From DATIRA01 sp963766505 (GTDB taxonomy: Bacteria; Pseudomonadota; Gammaproteobacteria; Steroidobacterales; Steroidobacteraceae): a stretch of 64,000 bases of DNA. The stretch spans positions 434,001 to 498,000 of the forward strand of contig CAVYAL010000005.1 in the NCBI GenBank assembly GCA_963766505.1, written 5' to 3'. Every line of letters begins with the position of its first letter. The first letter of the stretch is position 1. This document shows positions 60,834-64,000 of the stretch, piece after piece. Made by a program: the position numbers and the translations under genes. The notes below the pieces were generated by a model that did not search any database, was not told where the DNA came from, and worked only from the letters and a program-made list of their open reading frames with translations.

Positions 60834-62796
60834 AAGAAACGCCGGGCGGCGCGCCGGACGACGGCTACTCGCAGCTGCGCTCGCATCCGCAGCGCTGGCG
60901 CTCGGACTCGCTGCAGCCTCTGCCGCTACGGCTGAAGCCGCACAGGTCCGCTGGCAGGGTGTCGAGAAGGTCGTCGCCTTCGCCGACGTGCACGGCGCTT
61001 ACTCGGAACTCACGACACTGTTGAAAAAGGCCGGCGTCGTGGACGAGGGCCTGCGCTGGTCCGCCGGCAGGACGCACGTGGTGAGCCTCGGCGACCTGCT
61101 CGACCGCGGAGCGGACTCCCGCAAGGTGATGGACCTGCTGATGAGGCTGCAGCAGGAGGCGGCCGACGCGGGCGGGCAGCTGCACGTGGTGCTCGGCAAC
61201 CACGAAGCGATGAACGTGCTCGGGGACCTGCGCTACGTGGCCGCGGACGAGTTCGCCGCATATGCCGCCGACGAGGACCCGGCGATCCGCGAGCAGCGGC
61301 GCGCAGAGTTCCTTGCGCGCCATCCCGGTACCAGCGACGCGGATTTCCAGCGACTCTTCCCGCCCGGCTACTTCGCACACCGGCGGCTCCTCGGTCCGGA
61401 GGGAGAATACGGCCGCTGGCTGCTGACGCTGCCCGTTGCGATCGTCATCAACGATACCGTGTACATGCACGGCGGACCCTCCACGCTGCTCCAGGGCCGC
61501 AGTCTCGAGCAGCTCGAGGCGGATTACCGCAAGGCGCTGTCGGATTACCTCGCGGCGGCCGCTGCGCTCGAAAGCGCCGCCCTGCTGCAGTTCGAGGACG
61601 ACTACCGCAGGCGACCCGAGCTCGCGGCCGAACGCCTCGCAGCACAGACCGACGGCGGCGAGAAAGCGCGACTCGCCGCGATCGTCGAGCAGTTCAAGAA
61701 CGCGGACGAGAACCCGCTGCTCGGCCCGACGGGCCCCAACTGGTATCGCGGTGCAGCCTTCTGCAACGAGTGCGCCGAGGCGGACGTGCTCGATCCCTAC
61801 CTGCGACAGACGGGGGTGAACCGGCTCGTGATCGGCCATACGGTGGCGCGCAACGGGACGGTCGTGTCCCGGTTCGACGGCCGGGTCGTCAAGCTCGATG
61901 CCGGCATGAACCACGCGGTTTACAAGGGCCGGCCGGCGGCGCTTCTCTCCGATGCCTCCGGCAGCCGCGTGCTGTACGGCGACGATGCGGCGCCACCGGC
62001 GGAGGTGCCCGCGGAGCCGCTCTACCTGAGCTCGCAGCAAATAGACGAGGCCACCGTCGGAGCGATGCTGGCGAACGGCACGATCGAGCTGCGGGAGACC
62101 TGTGCTCCGGGCGTCTTCAATGTCGTGGTCGAGGCGGGCGGGCGCAGTGTCAACGCAGTGTTCGAAGCCGCCTCGGACGAAGTCATCCGCCGAGAGCTCG
62201 CTGCGTATCGACTCGACCGGCTGCTCGGTCTCGGACTCGTCCCCGCGACGGTGCAGCGTGAGCACGCGGGACAGACCGGGATCCTGCAGGGTCGGCCCGC
62301 CCAGTGGATCAGCGAACAGGACCGGCAGAACGCGCGCAACGGCACGGCCGCGGGGCTGGTCTGCCAGACGATCACTGCAACCCCGCAGTCCGAGCCCGCG
62401 CGGCGGCCCCGGCCGAGCGACGGCAAGCCACCCCGGATTCCGACCGGCGGCTGGTGTGACGTGGGCGCCGAGTACCAGCTGGCGTATGCGTTCGATGCAC
62501 TGATCGACAACAAGGGTCGCGGCTTCGACGGCTACCTGTACGACGCGGACACCGCCACGTTGTTCCTGAGCGGCCATGCGGCCGCGTTCTCTACTTCGAA
62601 GGAAGTACTGAAACCACTCGAGCCCCAGCTCGCGAAGACTGGCGCGCAGATGCAGAAACGCCTGCGCGGGCTGACCGAAGGCAGCGTGTCCGAGGCCGTT
62701 GGGGATCTGCTCGATAAGCGCGAGATCAGGGCCCTGCTCGAGCGTCGTGACCGTGTGCTCGCCCTCGCGGGCGGCGGTGCATCGAGCAGCCGCTGA
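60811..62796 (+). CDS. Exported metallophosphatase fused to a degenerate kinase-like domain
   Basis: A 661-residue protein. An Arg-rich n-region and a hydrophobic core (LLAAALASAALALGLAAASA) form a signal, possibly Tat-like. The calcineurin-type phosphatase domain has FADVHGAYSEL (D59, H61), SLGDLLDRGAD, LGNHEAMN (N130, H131) and VIGHT near 345, a full metal set. From about 410 a second domain has RRELAAYRLDRLLGLGLVPA and AYAFDALIDNKGRGFDGYLY, then FLSGHAAAFS. It aligns by eye with the kinase fold of the preceding gene, but the catalytic DRNxGN and IDH residues are lost. The ATG at 60811 sits inside the kinase gene, so the two are translated together. Confidence 0.78.
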   Translation: MARSRRSERNAGRRAGRRLLAAALASAALALGLAAASAATAEAAQVRWQGVEKVVAFADVHGAYSELTTLLKKAGVVDEGLRWSAGRTHVVSLGDLLDRGADSRKVMDLLMRLQQEAADAGGQLHVVLGNHEAMNVLGDLRYVAADEFAAYAADEDPAIREQRRAEFLARHPGTSDADFQRLFPPGYFAHRRLLGPEGEYGRWLLTLPVAIVINDTVYMHGGPSTLLQGRSLEQLEADYRKALSDYLAAAAALESAALLQFEDDYRRRPELAAERLAAQTDGGEKARLAAIVEQFKNADENPLLGPTGPNWYRGAAFCNECAEADVLDPYLRQTGVNRLVIGHTVARNGTVVSRFDGRVVKLDAGMNHAVYKGRPAALLSDASGSRVLYGDDAAPPAEVPAEPLYLSSQQIDEATVGAMLANGTIELRETCAPGVFNVVVEAGGRSVNAVFEAASDEVIRRELAAYRLDRLLGLGLVPATVQREHAGQTGILQGRPAQWISEQDRQNARNGTAAGLVCQTITATPQSEPARRPRPSDGKPPRIPTGGWCDVGAEYQLAYAFDALIDNKGRGFDGYLYDADTATLFLSGHAAAFSTSKEVLKPLEPQLAKTGAQMQKRLRGLTEGSVSEAVGDLLDKREIRALLERRDRVLALAGGGASSSR

Positions 62797-62800
62797 ATTC

Positions 62801-64000
62801 TCAGGACTGCCGTATCACGCGGCCCTTGAGCACAAAAGTGCTTTGGGCCTCGAGACCGTCTACGTCGCTCGCAATTACGGTGATCGTGACTTCCTCGTAA
62901 TGACCCTCCGGGGGCTGCCCGGTGAACCGCCGGGTGTTCGGGTCGAATCGCAGCCAGTTCGGCAACGGTCGTCCGTCCGCCAGCCGCGCCGTCAGCTGCA
63001 GCACGTCGCCGGGATCGGCGTCGTGGAAGGCATCCTCGGCCACGACGTAATCAAAACTGCGCCCCGGGACGTAGGCGAGGTCCGGGATCGGTTGCCCGGC
63101 TTCCGGCGCGACATTGATGACGTTCTCCCTGGCCTTGCGACCGAATTCGCGCCCGATCTGCACGGCCAGCGCGATCCAGCCGAGTGCGAGCACCAGGTTG
63201 AGCAAGGCGAACTGCTGAGCGCCCCAGCTGAGCCAGTGCAGCCCCGCGAAGACGACCCCGGCCTGGATCAGGTCCCCGAACCGCCAGAAGAAAGTGTCTA
63301 TCGCAGTCTTGCCGTCGTACTTGGAGTCGCGATCCACAGGCAGGAAGAGTGCGTGGCGCGTCGTGTTCATCAACGAATAGTCGATACTGTTCTCGGCGAT
63401 CTTGACCAGTCTGAGGAGCGTGAATACCGGCACGAAGCCGACCAGCAGCGGCGAGATCGCGAGCAGCCCGTAACCGATCGCGACGATCAGCGGATGAATC
63501 AGCAGCGCGCCGCGCACGCCGACCGCGGGGTGCCGGTAGAGCCGGGAGACCAGGAACAGCTGGATACCGAGGCCGACCAGCGTCACCCAGAACTGGAAGT
63601 CGCCGTAGAAGGCCGTGATCAGGTCGCTCTCGTGCAGCGCACCACCGCTCTCGGCGACGCGCCGCTCCGCATCGGTCTGCACGAAGTCCGCGAGGATGAA
63701 CTCGCCGGTCGTGTTGATCCAGTTGAGCAAAACCACCAGCAGCGCGATCAGCAGCAGGTAGCGATCCCGCAGCACGAGGCCGATGCCGCCCATCAGTCGT
63801 GGCACCGGCTTGCCGTGCTCGGCTGCGACGGCCTTCGAGCCGGCCGGCACCGACTGGCGCTCGGGCTTCGCGAGCAGCAGCGTCGCCGTGAGCACCAGCG
63901 TCGAGAGCAGCATCAGTCCGACCGGCGAAAGGGAAGCAACGGCAAGCTGCGCGGTCTTGGCGCCGGCCAGCGCACCGAGATTCGCACCCATCATGATCAC
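62801..64000 (-). CDS. Npt1/Npt2-type transporter with C-terminal cadherin-like domain (5' end outside window)
   Basis: The last 399 or so residues of a membrane transporter; the frame enters from the right edge. It has about seven or eight membrane helices, and the LMNTTRHALFLPVDRDSKYD and KTAIDTFFWRFGDLIQAG segments resemble the Npt1/Npt2 ADP/ATP antiporter group (related to MFS). The last 85 residues (DYVVAEDAFHDADPGDVLQL, LPNWLRFDPNTRRFTGQPPE) form a cadherin-like/putative-Ig (CADG, He_PIG) domain, a rare partner for a transporter. The substrate is unknown. It is convergent with the phosphatase gene, four bases apart. Confidence 0.78.
   Translation of the reverse strand: MIMMGANLGALAGAKTAQLAVASLSPVGLMLLSTLVLTATLLLAKPERQSVPAGSKAVAAEHGKPVPRLMGGIGLVLRDRYLLLIALLVVLLNWINTTGEFILADFVQTDAERRVAESGGALHESDLITAFYGDFQFWVTLVGLGIQLFLVSRLYRHPAVGVRGALLIHPLIVAIGYGLLAISPLLVGFVPVFTLLRLVKIAENSIDYSLMNTTRHALFLPVDRDSKYDGKTAIDTFFWRFGDLIQAGVVFAGLHWLSWGAQQFALLNLVLALGWIALAVQIGREFGRKARENVINVAPEAGQPIPDLAYVPGRSFDYVVAEDAFHDADPGDVLQLTARLADGRPLPNWLRFDPNTRRFTGQPPEGHYEEVTITVIASDVDGLEAQSTFVLKGRVIRQS

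Overview
The window is visibly GC-rich (about two thirds G+C) chromosomal DNA. Gene content points to a free-living, aerobic gammaproteobacterium: PEP carboxylase, NADP-isocitrate dehydrogenase next to its kinase/phosphatase AceK, agmatine deiminase, homospermidine synthase, TonB/ExbBD components, lipoproteins and many outer-membrane barrels. I cannot fix a family from sequence alone. No rRNA, tRNA, CRISPR array or transposase gene was seen. Coding density is very high, no gene-free stretch exceeds about 300 bases, and many genes overlap stop-to-start.

Region 1 (1-20.2 kb) is mostly ordinary housekeeping: the 5' part of an exported pullulanase (tandem X25 modules plus CBM41), a DsrE-like protein, a ribosome-hibernation protein, homospermidine synthase, a NUDT19-like NUDIX hydrolase, a Lys/Ala-rich histone-like gene broken by a frameshift, PEP carboxylase, a class III CoA-transferase, MsrA, MarC, an isoprenylcysteine-methyltransferase-like protein, a RIO1-like kinase, a PlpD-type patatin autotransporter, a TonB-dependent receptor and a double CDGSH protein.

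Region 2 (20.2-43.6 kb) is the most interesting part. A minus-strand operon (29.5 to 20.3 kb) encodes a thioredoxin-like protein, a coiled-coil protein, two TPR-type periplasmic proteins, a small exported protein, ExbB, two ExbDs and an AgmX/TonB-like protein. It starts with a clear cyclic-di-GMP-I (GEMM-I) riboswitch directly behind a sigma70-like promoter. Upstream lies a second minus-strand run: cytochrome-like protein, LamG/heme lipoprotein, Tat-exported DUF1501-like protein, zinc-ribbon methyltransferase, ApbE. Divergent from it is a plus-strand run: HzsA-like di-heme lipoprotein, two outer-membrane barrels, TlpA thioredoxin, DUF4266 lipoprotein, DUF3570 barrel. Together they look like an undescribed c-di-GMP-controlled, proton-motive-force-coupled envelope/redox system. 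Two copies of the same REP-like palindrome (AAAGGGGACAGATTTATTTG) sit exactly at the two ends of this block.

Region 3 (43.7-55.0 kb) holds agmatine deiminase and a copper/silver efflux operon: His-rich exported protein, CusC-, CusB- and CusA-type RND proteins, and a P1B-type ATPase. The CusB-like gene carries half of the REP palindrome in frame in its coding sequence. A BNR/sialidase-fold lipoprotein is divergent from the operon.

Region 4 (55.0-64.0 kb) holds icd-aceK, an ArnT-like glycosyltransferase, and an overlapping gene pair coding for an exported PI3K/Fam20-like kinase and an exported metallophosphatase fused to what looks like a decayed copy of the same kinase fold. The window ends in an Npt1/Npt2-type transporter with a C-terminal cadherin-like domain, cut by the right edge.
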